NCBI GenBank assembly: GCA_016840185.1
Contig: JAEOSV010000020.1
Coordinates: 1 to 18,064 of the forward strand
DNA length: 18,064 bases
Source: Candidatus Hermodarchaeota archaeon
GTDB taxonomy: Archaea; Asgardarchaeota; Hermodarchaeia; Hermodarchaeales; Hermodarchaeaceae
Direction: 5' to 3'
Of the stretch, positions 1 through 7,094 are shown piece by piece. The translations under genes and the position numbers were made by a program. The notes under the pieces are model-generated. The model saw only the letters and a program-made list of their open reading frames with translations. It made no database searches and was not told the DNA's origin. Within the stretch, counting starts at the first letter, position 1; the number at the start of each line of letters is the position of its first letter.

Positions 1-53
1 AGGACGAATTGGCAATCTTGACTCCCTTAAACCTCGTCGGCGTCGAAAGGTGA
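1..53 (+). CDS. Possible 3' end of an upstream gene (partial)
   Basis: In the third plus-strand frame the first 16 complete codons are open and end at a TGA at 51-53. They read as a plausible protein C-terminus ending in LNLVGVER. A second plus frame stays open to a TAA at 92-94, but it is arginine-rich and looks less natural. No family can be named from so short a stretch, and the region could equally be non-coding. The call rests only on codon and residue plausibility. Confidence 0.25.
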   Translation, partial: DELAILTPLNLVGVER

Positions 54-265
54 TTGAAGGATTCCACATCTCCCATCAAGTAGAAAGGGATTAACTTCGT
101 GTGATTAGTTCCCACGGCGATGTGTTTCGATTTGTGAAGTCGAATCAGCCCACCTTTTCTATCCATTAACGTGTCCAAATCCCACTAGAGCCTGTCGGGA
201 ACCCCACCGGACATAAAGACATATTACCCCCAAAATCACATCAGCAAACAGGCAAGTGTACATCG

Positions 266-1171
266 ATGATCTGCGCGATTGGAAACATCAACATGGACTG
301 GATTTGCACTCTCTCCCACCTTCCAGTTCATGATGAGAAAATCAACATACAATCCCTAACAATCTATCCAGGAGGAGCTGCGAGCAATTCCGCCGCAAGT
401 CTCGCACGGCTCGGATCAGACGTCGCAATTTTTGGTCATGTGGGAGATGATGCTGAGGGTCACGAAGCCCTTCAGGCCTTGAAAAAGGAAGGCGTGGACA
501 CTTCGCGAGTAATGATTGAAAAAGATCTCACGACGGGTCTCGTGATTATTCTGGTTGGTGAAGAGGGGCAGACGATGAAGCTCCGTTACCGTGGTGCTAA
601 TACCCGCCTTGTTCCTGAGGAGATAACCTCAGCACTTCTGAAAGATATCGAGATTGTATATGCAGCAAGTGTTTCCATCCCGATTGCAAGGCAAGTGGCA
701 GCTGTATGTAAGAAACTAGGCGCCAAATCAGCAATTGATGTGGGTGAAGAGCTGACGAAACAATCCCTTAATGACGTTCGGGATTTAATTTGTAGTTACT
801 CGATAGTGTTCATGAACCAAGTTGTTTTTGAGCGGATTTTTGAACAGAAGCCAACTGAGAAGAACGTGCAAGCGGAAATCGGAGGAAACCTCGAAATCCT
901 AAACATCACTCTTGGACGGAATGGTTCCATTACTGCAACAAAAGATACTGTCTTCAAAACTCCCGTCTTCCTGGTTGAAGCTGTGGATACTACAGGCGCA
1001 GGAGATGCGTATGCGGCAGGCTTCATCCATTATTACCATGAACACCAACCTCTTGAAGAAGCCGCCAAACGGGCCGCAGCCTGCGCAGCCTTTCAAATCA
1101 CCGCAGCCGGGGGACGAGCAGGTTTGCCGACAGCGCAGCAGATAGAAGAATTCATTCAAGCCCGAAAATAG
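266..1171 (+). CDS. PfkB/ribokinase-family carbohydrate or nucleoside kinase
   Basis: This is a 301-residue cytosolic kinase, the usual length for the PfkB family, which moves the gamma-phosphate of ATP onto a sugar or nucleoside hydroxyl. The N-terminus MICAIGNINMD is the typical first strand. Residues 36-50 (GGAASNSAASLARLG) are the substrate-side glycine-rich motif, and residues 214-220 carry the family's TLGRNG element. Residues 241-252 (DTTGAGDAYAAG) are PfkB signature 2, with Asp247 as the expected catalytic base and GAGD forming the anion hole. The substrate cannot be read from the motifs: ribokinase, fructokinase and archaeal nucleoside kinases all share them. ATG at 266 is the only start that keeps the first strand intact. 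No strong Shine-Dalgarno precedes it. The gene converges on the stress protein with a gap of about 30 bases. Confidence 0.9.
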   Translation: MICAIGNINMDWICTLSHLPVHDEKINIQSLTIYPGGAASNSAASLARLGSDVAIFGHVGDDAEGHEALQALKKEGVDTSRVMIEKDLTTGLVIILVGEEGQTMKLRYRGANTRLVPEEITSALLKDIEIVYAASVSIPIARQVAAVCKKLGAKSAIDVGEELTKQSLNDVRDLICSYSIVFMNQVVFERIFEQKPTEKNVQAEIGGNLEILNITLGRNGSITATKDTVFKTPVFLVEAVDTTGAGDAYAAGFIHYYHEHQPLEEAAKRAAACAAFQITAAGGRAGLPTAQQIEEFIQARK

Positions 1172-1200
1172 CTAAAGGACCTTGTGCATTGCGATGGGAA

Positions 1201-2043
1201 TTAAGGGACAAAAGTAATGACTACCGCAATTGGTGAGTGCGAAGCAATTTCGTAGGAAACTGATCCAAGAAATCCGCGGATACGTCCTGGCTTCCGATGT
1301 GCGCCTAATACAATAAGGTCGACATTTTCTTTTTCCGCAAATTCTAGTGTCGCTTCTCCAATCTTCTGAGCAGCTAGATGCTTAGATGTAAGCGAAAGCC
1401 CCGTTTGCTCAGAGAAAATTGCAATATCGTCCATGAACAGTTCACGCTGTACTTTAATTTCAGGGGAGCCTAAAGGAGTGGAATTCTTCACAGCTGGAAA
1501 AGGAGTTAGGCTCAATGCAATCAACTCCGCCTCTTTCCCCGCGCTGCTCTTCTTTATTGCGGCGGCTAACCGTAATGCAAGCTGATCCTTGGCTGTACTT
1601 CGAATTGGCAATAGAATCTTTTCGAGATTAGACTTGAAGTCTTTCGAAAAATCGTCAACCCAAGAAGCTACAATAATTACCGGAATGTCACTTTTACGAG
1701 CTACTCGACGCACAGTGGATCCTAACAGCCGTGAATGAATATGACTGTGTGCCGCAGACATGACAATGAGATCTGATGGCTCTTTGTGACTCGATTTTAA
1801 AATGGCATCTGAGGCCCGGACTCGGGTGACTATCTCTTCATCAACTGGTACTTTTAGTGACTTCGCAAGCCCCTTCGAATAATCGATTAAGCGATTTACT
1901 AATTTCATCTTTGACCTACGAATTCTTTCCCGACAATGAATCAAAGATACTTTCGCTTTAGATTTCTCAGCGAGGTTAAAGGCTAGTTGAATACTATTAA
2001 CCTCTGCGGGAAACCCTTGGAGAGGGACCAGAATACGGGTCAT
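1201..2043 (-). CDS. Tandem universal stress protein (two UspA domains)
   Basis: The 280-residue product holds two UspA-type domains. The first spans about residues 1-127: it opens with MTRILVPLQG and ends with the strand PVIIVASW after an LGSTVRRVAR nucleotide-loop motif. The second spans about 142-280: it opens with KILLPIRST, has DLIVLGAHRKPG and FLGSVSYEI, and ends in PIAVVITFVP. Such proteins bind ATP or related nucleotides and are induced under stress, but the exact role here is unknown. The frame is open upstream to a possible ATG at 2166. The start at 2043 is chosen because the UspA fold begins exactly there. A TATA-like box at 2124-2131 would also place the transcript start near 2100, after the longer start. 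No clear ribosome binding site is visible. Confidence 0.85.
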   Translation of the reverse strand: MTRILVPLQGFPAEVNSIQLAFNLAEKSKAKVSLIHCRERIRRSKMKLVNRLIDYSKGLAKSLKVPVDEEIVTRVRASDAILKSSHKEPSDLIVMSAAHSHIHSRLLGSTVRRVARKSDIPVIIVASWVDDFSKDFKSNLEKILLPIRSTAKDQLALRLAAAIKKSSAGKEAELIALSLTPFPAVKNSTPLGSPEIKVQRELFMDDIAIFSEQTGLSLTSKHLAAQKIGEATLEFAEKENVDLIVLGAHRKPGRIRGFLGSVSYEIASHSPIAVVITFVP

Positions 2044-2123
2044 CTTTGGTTCAGTCCATTCTTTTGCACATAGGAAACTCAATATCAACCGACTCCGTTT
2101 GCCGTTGATGACGTGAGGGCTAG

Positions 2124-2131
2124 TATAAAAA
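2124..2131 (-). promoter_or_regulatory. TATA-like box upstream of the universal stress protein
   Basis: The minus strand reads TTTTTATA here, close to the archaeal TATA consensus. With the usual spacing of about 27 bases, transcription would begin near 2100, giving a leader of roughly 55 bases before the ATG at 2043. This is inferred from sequence only. Confidence 0.35.
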
Positions 2132-2178
2132 GTGTATTGGTGCTTTGAATGAAAAAACCCCGCCATAAATCTCCGATT

Positions 2179-2589
2179 TTAGGAAATTCGTCGTGTTGCA
2201 TTCTTGATAGCGGATTCAAGTTCGGAAAAGTTGAGTTCATCAGGAAAAACAGGGACGTTATCCATGTCTTCAAGGCTGATCGAAAGAATGTACCAAATTG
2301 TTTTGACTAAGGATTCCCGAAATTGTCCGCTTGGAACCTCGATGACATCTTGGCACAATTTATCAAGAGTACGACTTGCATGTGTAGTTTTCTTTTGCCC
2401 ATGAACTGCAAGGAAGACGGGAGTCCACCGTTCATAAAAAAACTTCAGCCCATCATAAATATTCGTGCTAAAGAGCTTACGAAGTGCTTCGTTTTCCACA
2501 CCGTTGGACGCAGCGTTCACTACTTCGTCGATTCGAGGAATGAGAACGTCTGCAACAAATGCTTCAAGTTGTGCTGTTGGTGTGGCCAT
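2179..2589 (-). CDS. Unrecognised small, mostly helical protein
   Basis: This 136-residue product was not recognised. It is acidic and reads as a bundle of amphipathic helices with no signal peptide, no membrane segment and no cysteine cluster. A tract near residues 44-60 is rich in aromatics (YDGLKFFYERW). The C-terminus reads FPDELNFSELESAIKNATRR. Although the frame is open to an ATG at 2637, the start at 2589 is preferred because GGAGGG lies 5 bases upstream of it and the first 16 residues of the longer form look non-coding. The gene ends 135 bases before the stress-protein start on the same strand, but a TATA-like box lies in that gap, so separate transcription is likely. A large AT-rich region lies upstream. 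A small regulatory or adaptor role is possible but unsupported. Confidence 0.7.
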   Translation of the reverse strand: MATPTAQLEAFVADVLIPRIDEVVNAASNGVENEALRKLFSTNIYDGLKFFYERWTPVFLAVHGQKKTTHASRTLDKLCQDVIEVPSGQFRESLVKTIWYILSISLEDMDNVPVFPDELNFSELESAIKNATRRIS

Positions 2590-2594
2590 GGAGA

Positions 2595-2600
2595 CCCTCC
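2595..2600 (-). promoter_or_regulatory. Ribosome binding site deciding the start of the 2179-2589 gene
   Basis: The minus strand reads GGAGGG, five bases before the ATG at 2589. It is one of the strongest Shine-Dalgarno sequences in the window and argues against the longer frame from 2637. Confidence 0.6.
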
Positions 2601-2939
2601 ATCGGTATCCATTGGAAAAAAGAATACAAAATGGCACAATAAAAATCCTTATGCAATACCTACAACTAATAGATGAACAATTGTTTAAACCATAATATTT
2701 ACTAATCCCAGACTATCCTTTATACTGCTGCACTATATTTTATATTTAATATTTTAATAATGATATTTCTGGAGTTATTACCTTATTGCTAAAAGTATTA
2801 TGTGTTACATGTTTTCCTTAATATAATCTTATTTGTTACAACCATATAGTGAAACATTCATACCCACATTATGGTTTTTGTTTATGTTGAAAGAAAAATT
2901 TATTATTTGTTATAAATTAAAAATTATCTTATCTGCTTA

Positions 2940-2964
2940 CGTATCGATAAACACGCATCGATAA
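2940..2964. repeat. Tandem 11-base direct repeat CG[T/C]ATCGATAA
   Basis: Two copies at 2940-2950 and 2954-2964 differ at one base and start 14 bases apart. Each contains the palindrome ATCGAT. A partial third copy (CGTATGTAA) may lie at 2972-2980. The arrangement resembles a paired operator or protein-binding site. It sits just downstream of the gelsolin-like gene and well upstream of the next minus-strand gene. Confidence 0.5.
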
Positions 2965-3020
2965 GAATCAACGTATGTAATGTCTTTACAGCAGAATTCA
3001 AGGCTTATTTCAAAGGATCA

Positions 3021-3626
3021 TCATTCAAGAGCCTGAAGAAATTCCTTTGTCTCCTCACCATCTTCAACGAGAAGAATGCTTTGAGCTCCCGCTCTTTCAT
3101 AGTCATATCTTCGAGCAATTAGCATTGCATGAAACTTTTCACGACCTGTCGATGAGCTGCCCCGCCAAATGTAAATCTGATCAAAGGTATCCAAGATATA
3201 CACGTCGTCGGATTTTAAGCTCTCCTTGCTCCGGGGAACCTCAATGAATAGATGTACACCGCCGACGATGTTTAATCGGAAGAGCTTGAACTCATGTGTC
3301 TCCAATATTACTTTCTTTAGAATGCCTTCAGTATCCTGATCGGTTATTGTAATCTTTCCTCCGAACAATTCAAGGAATGCTGGAGGTTCACTTCGAGCAT
3401 CAACGGTGACAAGTTTTGCTACGCCTTTGCGGTCTTGGTCACGCCAAACCGATGTCACAGCGCCGATGAAGCGTTCATCTACCGAAGCTTTACTGCCACA
3501 CCACAAGTAGATGATGGGCCCCGTATCAATAAGGTAACAGTCACCATCACCAAAATCATTAACCATATTATCAGGGACGCGGATGACGTGACCCCGTTGA
3601 ATATGGTACTTTTCAAAATCAGCCAT
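3021..3626 (-). CDS. Two-domain gelsolin-like protein
   Basis: This 201-residue product carries two gelsolin repeats. Gelsolins bind actin and sever or cap filaments, usually under calcium control. Repeat 1 (about residues 11-90) has IRVPDNMV, then GDGDCYLIDT (26-35), IIYLWCGSKAS (38-48) and DERF (50-53). Repeat 2 (about 113-200) has FKLFRLN, LKSDDVYILDT (137-147), IYIWRGSSS (151-159) and GREKF (161-165). Gly28-Asp29 with Glu51, and Asp140-Asp141 with Glu163, match the positions of type II calcium ligands in gelsolin repeats. There is no signal peptide, so it should be cytosolic. Two-domain gelsolins of this size are known from Asgard archaea, which supports the lineage call. No actin or profilin gene is in the window. 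The ATG at 3626 fits the domain start, and GGTGG lies upstream with a long spacing. Severin/villin-type single domains are the only close alternative. Confidence 0.85.
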   Translation of the reverse strand: MADFEKYHIQRGHVIRVPDNMVNDFGDGDCYLIDTGPIIYLWCGSKASVDERFIGAVTSVWRDQDRKGVAKLVTVDARSEPPAFLELFGGKITITDQDTEGILKKVILETHEFKLFRLNIVGGVHLFIEVPRSKESLKSDDVYILDTFDQIYIWRGSSSTGREKFHAMLIARRYDYERAGAQSILLVEDGEETKEFLQALE

Positions 3627-3659
3627 GTTTCATTCCACCATTTAAGGAATCCTGTTATC

Positions 3660-3672
3660 GACAAAAATTGTC
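3660..3672. promoter_or_regulatory. Palindrome upstream of the gelsolin-like gene
   Basis: GACAAAAATTGTC is a perfect 5-base inverted repeat around a central AAA. It lies about 35 bases before the gelsolin-like start codon, where a TATA box or overlapping operator would sit. On the minus strand the centre reads AATTTTTG, a weak TATA match. Confidence 0.3.
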
Positions 3673-3754
3673 TTCGGTTCCTTAACTAGAATGGACTCGA
3701 ATATGCGTTTTTAATCTTCCCTCGAAATTGTGGATAGTTGTGGAAATTGAGTTT

Positions 3755-3775
3755 GTGCTTCTCTTTCAGAAGCAC
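3755..3775 (-). terminator. Hairpin just after kbl
   Basis: A perfect 8-base inverted repeat (GTGCTTCT / AGAAGCAC) with a 5-base loop begins five bases after the kbl stop codon. No long T tract follows on the minus strand, so it may be a transcript-end or mRNA-stabilising hairpin rather than a classic archaeal T-run terminator. It also separates kbl from the gelsolin-like gene. Confidence 0.4.
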
Positions 3776-3779
3776 TTTA

Positions 3780-4976
3780 TTAAATTATGTTAAGTTCTTT
3801 TCCAACTTTTTCAAAGGCTGTGATTGCGCCGTTCAAATCCTCTTTGGTGAGTGCGGCGTTCATCATGACGCGAATACGTGCTTTGTCACGAGCAACCATA
3901 GGAAATACAATGGGTAAAGCGAACACTCCTTCTTCGTACAGACGGATGCTGAATTTCTGAGCAGCGTCGCTCTCTCCAATCATCACTGGGATAATTGGTG
4001 TTTCACTCATGCCGGTGTTGAATCCGAAATCGTGCATAGAGCTAATGAAGTACTCGCGGTTCTTCCAGACGTTTTTTACATGCTGTGGCTCTGTTTCAAG
4101 AATGTCAATCGCTGCAATGCAGGCAGCAGCGACAGGCGGAGGATGGGAGCCGCTGAGGAGCCAGGTGCGGGATTTGTTGTAAGCGAATTTCCGGAGGTAT
4201 TCGCTTCCCGAAACGTGACCACCGACGACACCGAAGGCTTTGCTGAATGTACCCATTTCGACGTGGACATCTTTGTGGGTAAGGTCGAAGTGGGAAACAA
4301 TTCCGCGTCCACCCTTGCCCAGAACCGCTTCACCGTGGGCGTCGTCAACATAGATCATAGCACCGTGGGGTTTACAGATTTTGACAATTTGGTCTAATGG
4401 AGCGATATCGCCATCCATACTGAAGACACCATCGGTGATGACGAGGATGCGCCGATAGGTGGGCTTGTGTTTTTTCGCTTCGTTGAGAACTCGACCCAGA
4501 TCCGGAACATCTGCATGTTTGAAAATTGCTCGTTCAGCGCGGGTTAGTCTCACACCATCGATGATGGAACCATGGTTGAGTTCATCGCTTATGATGAGAT
4601 CGCCTTTGCCGACGAGCTGAGGAATGAGGCCTGCGTTAGCAGCAAATCCGGTTTGGTACACGAGGCTAGCTTCGGCGCCTTTGAATTGGGCAAGGCGACT
4701 TTCAAGCTCTTCGTGCAAATCCATGTTCCCAGCGATCGGACGAACACTTCCACTCCCAACGCCGTGAGTTTTAACAGCATCGATTGCAGCTTGTTTCAGT
4801 TTAGGATGATTACTTAATCCGAGGTAATTGTTACTGCAGAGCATGATGACTTCTTTACCGTCAACCAAGGCTCTGGGAGAGCTGGGACCTTGAAGCTCGC
4901 GGAGCCTCCAATCAAGGGCTTGTTTGACCAGCTCCTCATATTCATCTTTGAGAAAAGCAATTGGATCGCGAGTCAT
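3780..4976 (-). CDS. kbl: Glycine C-acetyltransferase (2-amino-3-ketobutyrate CoA ligase)
   Basis: This PLP enzyme of the alpha-oxoamine synthase family converts 2-amino-3-ketobutyrate and CoA to glycine and acetyl-CoA, the second step of threonine breakdown. The chosen form has 398 residues, the normal Kbl length. Visible features are CSNNYLGL (47-54), YQTGFAANAG (107-116), the PLP-stacking histidine in LNHGSI (about 135), VDDAHGEAVLG (210-220), and the PLP lysine in GTFSKAFGVVGG (Lys246). Related family members (BioF, serine palmitoyltransferase, ALA synthase) share these motifs. Overall similarity and the threonine dehydrogenase in the same window favour Kbl. The frame extends to a TTG at 4997, but the ATG at 4976 has AAGGTG seven bases upstream and a TATA-like box at 5011-5020. 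The YciI-like gene lies upstream on the same strand. Confidence 0.85.
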   Translation of the reverse strand: MTRDPIAFLKDEYEELVKQALDWRLRELQGPSSPRALVDGKEVIMLCSNNYLGLSNHPKLKQAAIDAVKTHGVGSGSVRPIAGNMDLHEELESRLAQFKGAEASLVYQTGFAANAGLIPQLVGKGDLIISDELNHGSIIDGVRLTRAERAIFKHADVPDLGRVLNEAKKHKPTYRRILVITDGVFSMDGDIAPLDQIVKICKPHGAMIYVDDAHGEAVLGKGGRGIVSHFDLTHKDVHVEMGTFSKAFGVVGGHVSGSEYLRKFAYNKSRTWLLSGSHPPPVAAACIAAIDILETEPQHVKNVWKNREYFISSMHDFGFNTGMSETPIIPVMIGESDAAQKFSIRLYEEGVFALPIVFPMVARDKARIRVMMNAALTKEDLNGAITAFEKVGKELNII

Positions 4977-4983
4977 TTCATCG

Positions 4984-4989
4984 CACCTT
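4984..4989 (-). promoter_or_regulatory. Ribosome binding site deciding the kbl start
   Basis: The minus strand reads AAGGTG, seven bases before the ATG at 4976. This favours that ATG over the in-frame TTG at 4997, which has no such site. Confidence 0.55.
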
Positions 4990-5010
4990 GGGAGCAACTC
5001 TACCTTATGA

Positions 5011-5020
5011 CTTTTAAATT
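5011..5020 (-). promoter_or_regulatory. TATA-like box upstream of kbl
   Basis: The minus strand reads AATTTAAAAG. A transcript starting about 27 bases downstream would begin near 4988, giving kbl a short leader that begins around its ribosome binding site. This suggests kbl can be transcribed apart from the YciI-like gene. Confidence 0.35.
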
Positions 5021-5099
5021 GTTTTAGAGTTCCATGAACCCACTTCCCGAAAAAACATAAACCGATCTTTGAGGAAAATGAGTGTGTCAGAATTTGTTG

Positions 5100-5399
5100 C
5101 TATTCTTGACGCAAGGCTGTTCGGTAAGCCCAGATTTGAGCAGAAAAAACTCCAGCCTTCACCGCAGGGTCACGGTGCATAATTTGGGTTGCTGTTTCAA
5201 GTGAGTCAGTTTCGAGGATAACTAGCCCAAATGTTGCGTCATCGCATCGTCCGGCGAGTTTGAGGATGCCCTCAGTGAGTAGGTGTTTCAGGTATTCAAA
5301 ATGCTCAGCGATGACAGCGTTTTCTAGCTCAGTTGCTGTTTCATTGAAATTGGGTCGAGGAGGTTTGAGCATTATCACGAATTCACGGTTTACTGACAT
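5100..5399 (-). CDS. YciI-like small protein
   Basis: The 99-residue product fits the YCII (YciI-like) family: small dimeric alpha/beta proteins with a ferredoxin-like fold whose biochemical role is mostly unknown. Seen here are a first strand REFVIMLKPPR, the conserved histidine in AEHFEYLKHLLTEG (His33), a strand GLVILETDS, and the family motif HRDPAVKAG with Asp77. His and Asp are the paired residues proposed as an active site in this family. The frame is open further upstream to 5471, but the ATG at 5399 has GAGGT seven bases upstream and matches the family's N-terminus. It is divergent from the CrtI-like gene and upstream of kbl on the same strand with a gap of about 120 bases. A link to threonine metabolism is not shown. 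Confidence 0.75.
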   Translation of the reverse strand: MSVNREFVIMLKPPRPNFNETATELENAVIAEHFEYLKHLLTEGILKLAGRCDDATFGLVILETDSLETATQIMHRDPAVKAGVFSAQIWAYRTALRQE

Positions 5400-5406
5400 G
5401 ATAGTA

Positions 5407-5411
5407 ACCTC
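5407..5411 (-). promoter_or_regulatory. Ribosome binding site deciding the YciI-like start
   Basis: The minus strand reads GAGGT seven bases before the ATG at 5399. This supports the 99-residue form over the longer frame that begins at 5471. Confidence 0.5.
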
Positions 5412-5526
5412 GGAGTTATATGATTTTTTTTGGGCGTGTTTCATCCTAGGTATCTCAGCTACACACGTCATTTATTACTTGTTACTGAACGATAGTAGTA
5501 TTCAGTGGTCCACGCAAAAGTAGCAT

Positions 5527-5533
5527 GGTGGGA
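5527..5533 (+). promoter_or_regulatory. Ribosome binding site deciding the CrtI-like start
   Basis: GGTGGGA lies six bases before the ATG at 5540 and overlaps the alternative ATG at 5525. The upstream ATG has no ribosome binding site of its own. Confidence 0.5.
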
Positions 5534-5539
5534 ATATCA

Positions 5540-7048
5540 ATGACTGACAAGTCAGTAATTATCATTGGTGCTGGTTTGGCGGGGCTAGCAGCCGGTTGCT
5601 ATGGGCAAATGAACGGCTTTCACACCCGAATTTTTGAACACCATACCACCGCAGGAGGTGTCGCCGCTTACTGGAAACGGAAAGGATACTTGGTTGATGG
5701 TGGCATTCATTTTATGATGGGCGCACCACCAGACACTGAGATTGACACCCTATACCATGAGATGGGTGTAAGTCAGGTGAAACTTGAACCTCTAACTAGT
5801 ATTGGGAAAGTCGTTGATGAGGTTACAGGCCGTAGCCTTGAAGTCACTCAGGATCTAGACCAGGTTGCACACGATTTGAAAGCCATCTCTGCGAAGGATG
5901 CAAAGACCATTGACTGGTTGATCAATGGTGTCAAAGAGATGCAGGGTCAGAATCTCTTCAGTATGGGTTTTGGAATTGCCAAAGAGCTAATGGGACGATT
6001 TGGCACGTTAAAGATGGGGTGGGAGATGCGGGGATTTCTCAAATACATGATAGGCAAAAATAACCAGTCAGTTCGAGATTTCTGTGAAAAGACCCCCATT
6101 CATGATCCTTGGCTAGCTAGGATTCTTCAAGATTTATTTCTGCCACAGGTTCCGGTTTGGTTTATCAAAATGTATCTAGCCCTCATGGGAGACGGTCACT
6201 TAGGGCTTTTGAAAAATGGATGCCAAGAATTTGTAGATCTTTTCAACAAGCGATATTTAGCACTCGGTGGTGAAGTTACCTATCGAGCCCTCGTCGACAA
6301 AGTCCTTGTAGAACATAATCAAGCTGTCGGTGTACTTCTCGCCGATGGCACTGAACATCGTGCCGATTATGTAATTTCAGCTGCAGACTATTACAGTACC
6401 ATCTATCAGCTGCTTCAAGGACGATTTGTTAATTCTAAAATTCAAGCACGCTTCGACAATTGGCCTCCGCTAGATCCATTACTTCAAGTCAGCTTTGGAG
6501 TTAAGTGGGAATTTCCGGATGATCCCTGGATCGTGTTGTTTCATTTGCAAGAGCCGATTGAAATTGGTTCCAGAGCCGTGAAATCCCTTGTAATGCGAAT
6601 CTGTAATTATTCCCAAACTTTTGCTCCAAAGGGACATACATTGATTCAACCTATGCTTGAAACTGATTGGGATTATTGGGTCAAACTCCGCGAAGACAAA
6701 GCACAGTATAAGGCGGAGAAGCAGCGGATTGCCGACGAATGCCTCCAACGACTTGAACGGCATTATCCGGGTCTGAATGGCCAAGTTGAAATGACCGACG
6801 TGGCAACTCCCCATACCTATTGGCGATATACTCGCAATCATCAGGGTTCTTACATGGGGTGGAGCCCAACTCCTAAACTACTTACTCAACTAATTGAACG
6901 AACCCTCCCTGGACTCTCACACTTCTACCTTGCCGGACAGTGGGTGACTCCCGGAGGAAGTGTCCCAGCGAGCATGATGACCGGTCGACATGCAATTCAG
7001 ATTATCTGTCAGCGAGAAAAACAAGAATTCACAACCACTCAAGCCTAG
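5540..7048 (+). CDS. CrtI/carotenoid-isomerase-like FAD-dependent oxidoreductase
   Basis: The 502-residue protein is an amino-oxidase-type flavoprotein resembling phytoene desaturase, carotenoid isomerase and retinol saturase. The N-terminal FAD site reads SVIIIGAGLAGLAAG (residues 5-19), followed by the acidic strand end FEHHTTAGG (about 33-41) and a GYLVDGGIHFMMG stretch typical of this group. The C-terminus has YLAGQWVTPGGSVPASMMTG, the family's second flavin-contacting segment. These enzymes act on long polyisoprenoid chains, so a carotenoid, quinone side-chain or lipid substrate is plausible. No phytoene synthase is in the window, so the substrate stays open. It is followed 46 bases later by a methyltransferase on the same strand, a likely operon. 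The ATG at 5540 is preferred over 5525 because of the GGTGGGA upstream. Confidence 0.82.
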   Translation: MTDKSVIIIGAGLAGLAAGCYGQMNGFHTRIFEHHTTAGGVAAYWKRKGYLVDGGIHFMMGAPPDTEIDTLYHEMGVSQVKLEPLTSIGKVVDEVTGRSLEVTQDLDQVAHDLKAISAKDAKTIDWLINGVKEMQGQNLFSMGFGIAKELMGRFGTLKMGWEMRGFLKYMIGKNNQSVRDFCEKTPIHDPWLARILQDLFLPQVPVWFIKMYLALMGDGHLGLLKNGCQEFVDLFNKRYLALGGEVTYRALVDKVLVEHNQAVGVLLADGTEHRADYVISAADYYSTIYQLLQGRFVNSKIQARFDNWPPLDPLLQVSFGVKWEFPDDPWIVLFHLQEPIEIGSRAVKSLVMRICNYSQTFAPKGHTLIQPMLETDWDYWVKLREDKAQYKAEKQRIADECLQRLERHYPGLNGQVEMTDVATPHTYWRYTRNHQGSYMGWSPTPKLLTQLIERTLPGLSHFYLAGQWVTPGGSVPASMMTGRHAIQIICQREKQEFTTTQA

Positions 7049-7094
7049 GAGCATAAGGCTTTAGACTACACAAACAACTCTTAGTCTGACAAAT

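Larger units (their letters stand above)
2590..3020. other. AT-rich gap of about 430 bases without a convincing gene
   Basis: The stretch from about 2690 to 2940 is strikingly AT-rich and dense in stop codons on both strands, unlike the rest of the window. It contains two overlapping palindromes, AACAATTGTT (2676-2685) and GTTTAAAC (2683-2690), and a direct repeat CG[T/C]ATCGATAA at 2940-2950 and 2954-2964. It lies between two minus-strand genes, after the gelsolin-like gene and before the small unrecognised gene. It could hold regulatory sites or a non-coding RNA, but no RNA family or origin signature was recognised. Confidence 0.6.

Noticed and set aside
1..69. Minus-strand reading frame running off the left edge
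   Set aside because: It is short and arginine-rich, with no ribosome binding site or recognisable motif.
899..1159. Open minus-strand frame of 86 codons inside the PfkB kinase gene
   Set aside because: It lies wholly inside a well-supported gene, is cysteine-rich with unnatural composition, and matches no family.
2323..2676. Open plus-strand frame of 117 codons opposite the small helical gene
   Set aside because: The minus-strand gene there has a strong ribosome binding site and natural composition; the plus frame is a shadow running into the AT-rich gap.
2690..2960. Possible replication origin or CRISPR leader in the AT-rich gap
   Set aside because: No origin-binding repeat family, no cdc6/orc gene and no spaced repeat array is present; only two short direct repeats were found.
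4032..4397. Open plus-strand frame of 121 codons inside kbl
   Set aside because: It overlaps conserved PLP-binding motifs of kbl on the other strand and shows no domain of its own.
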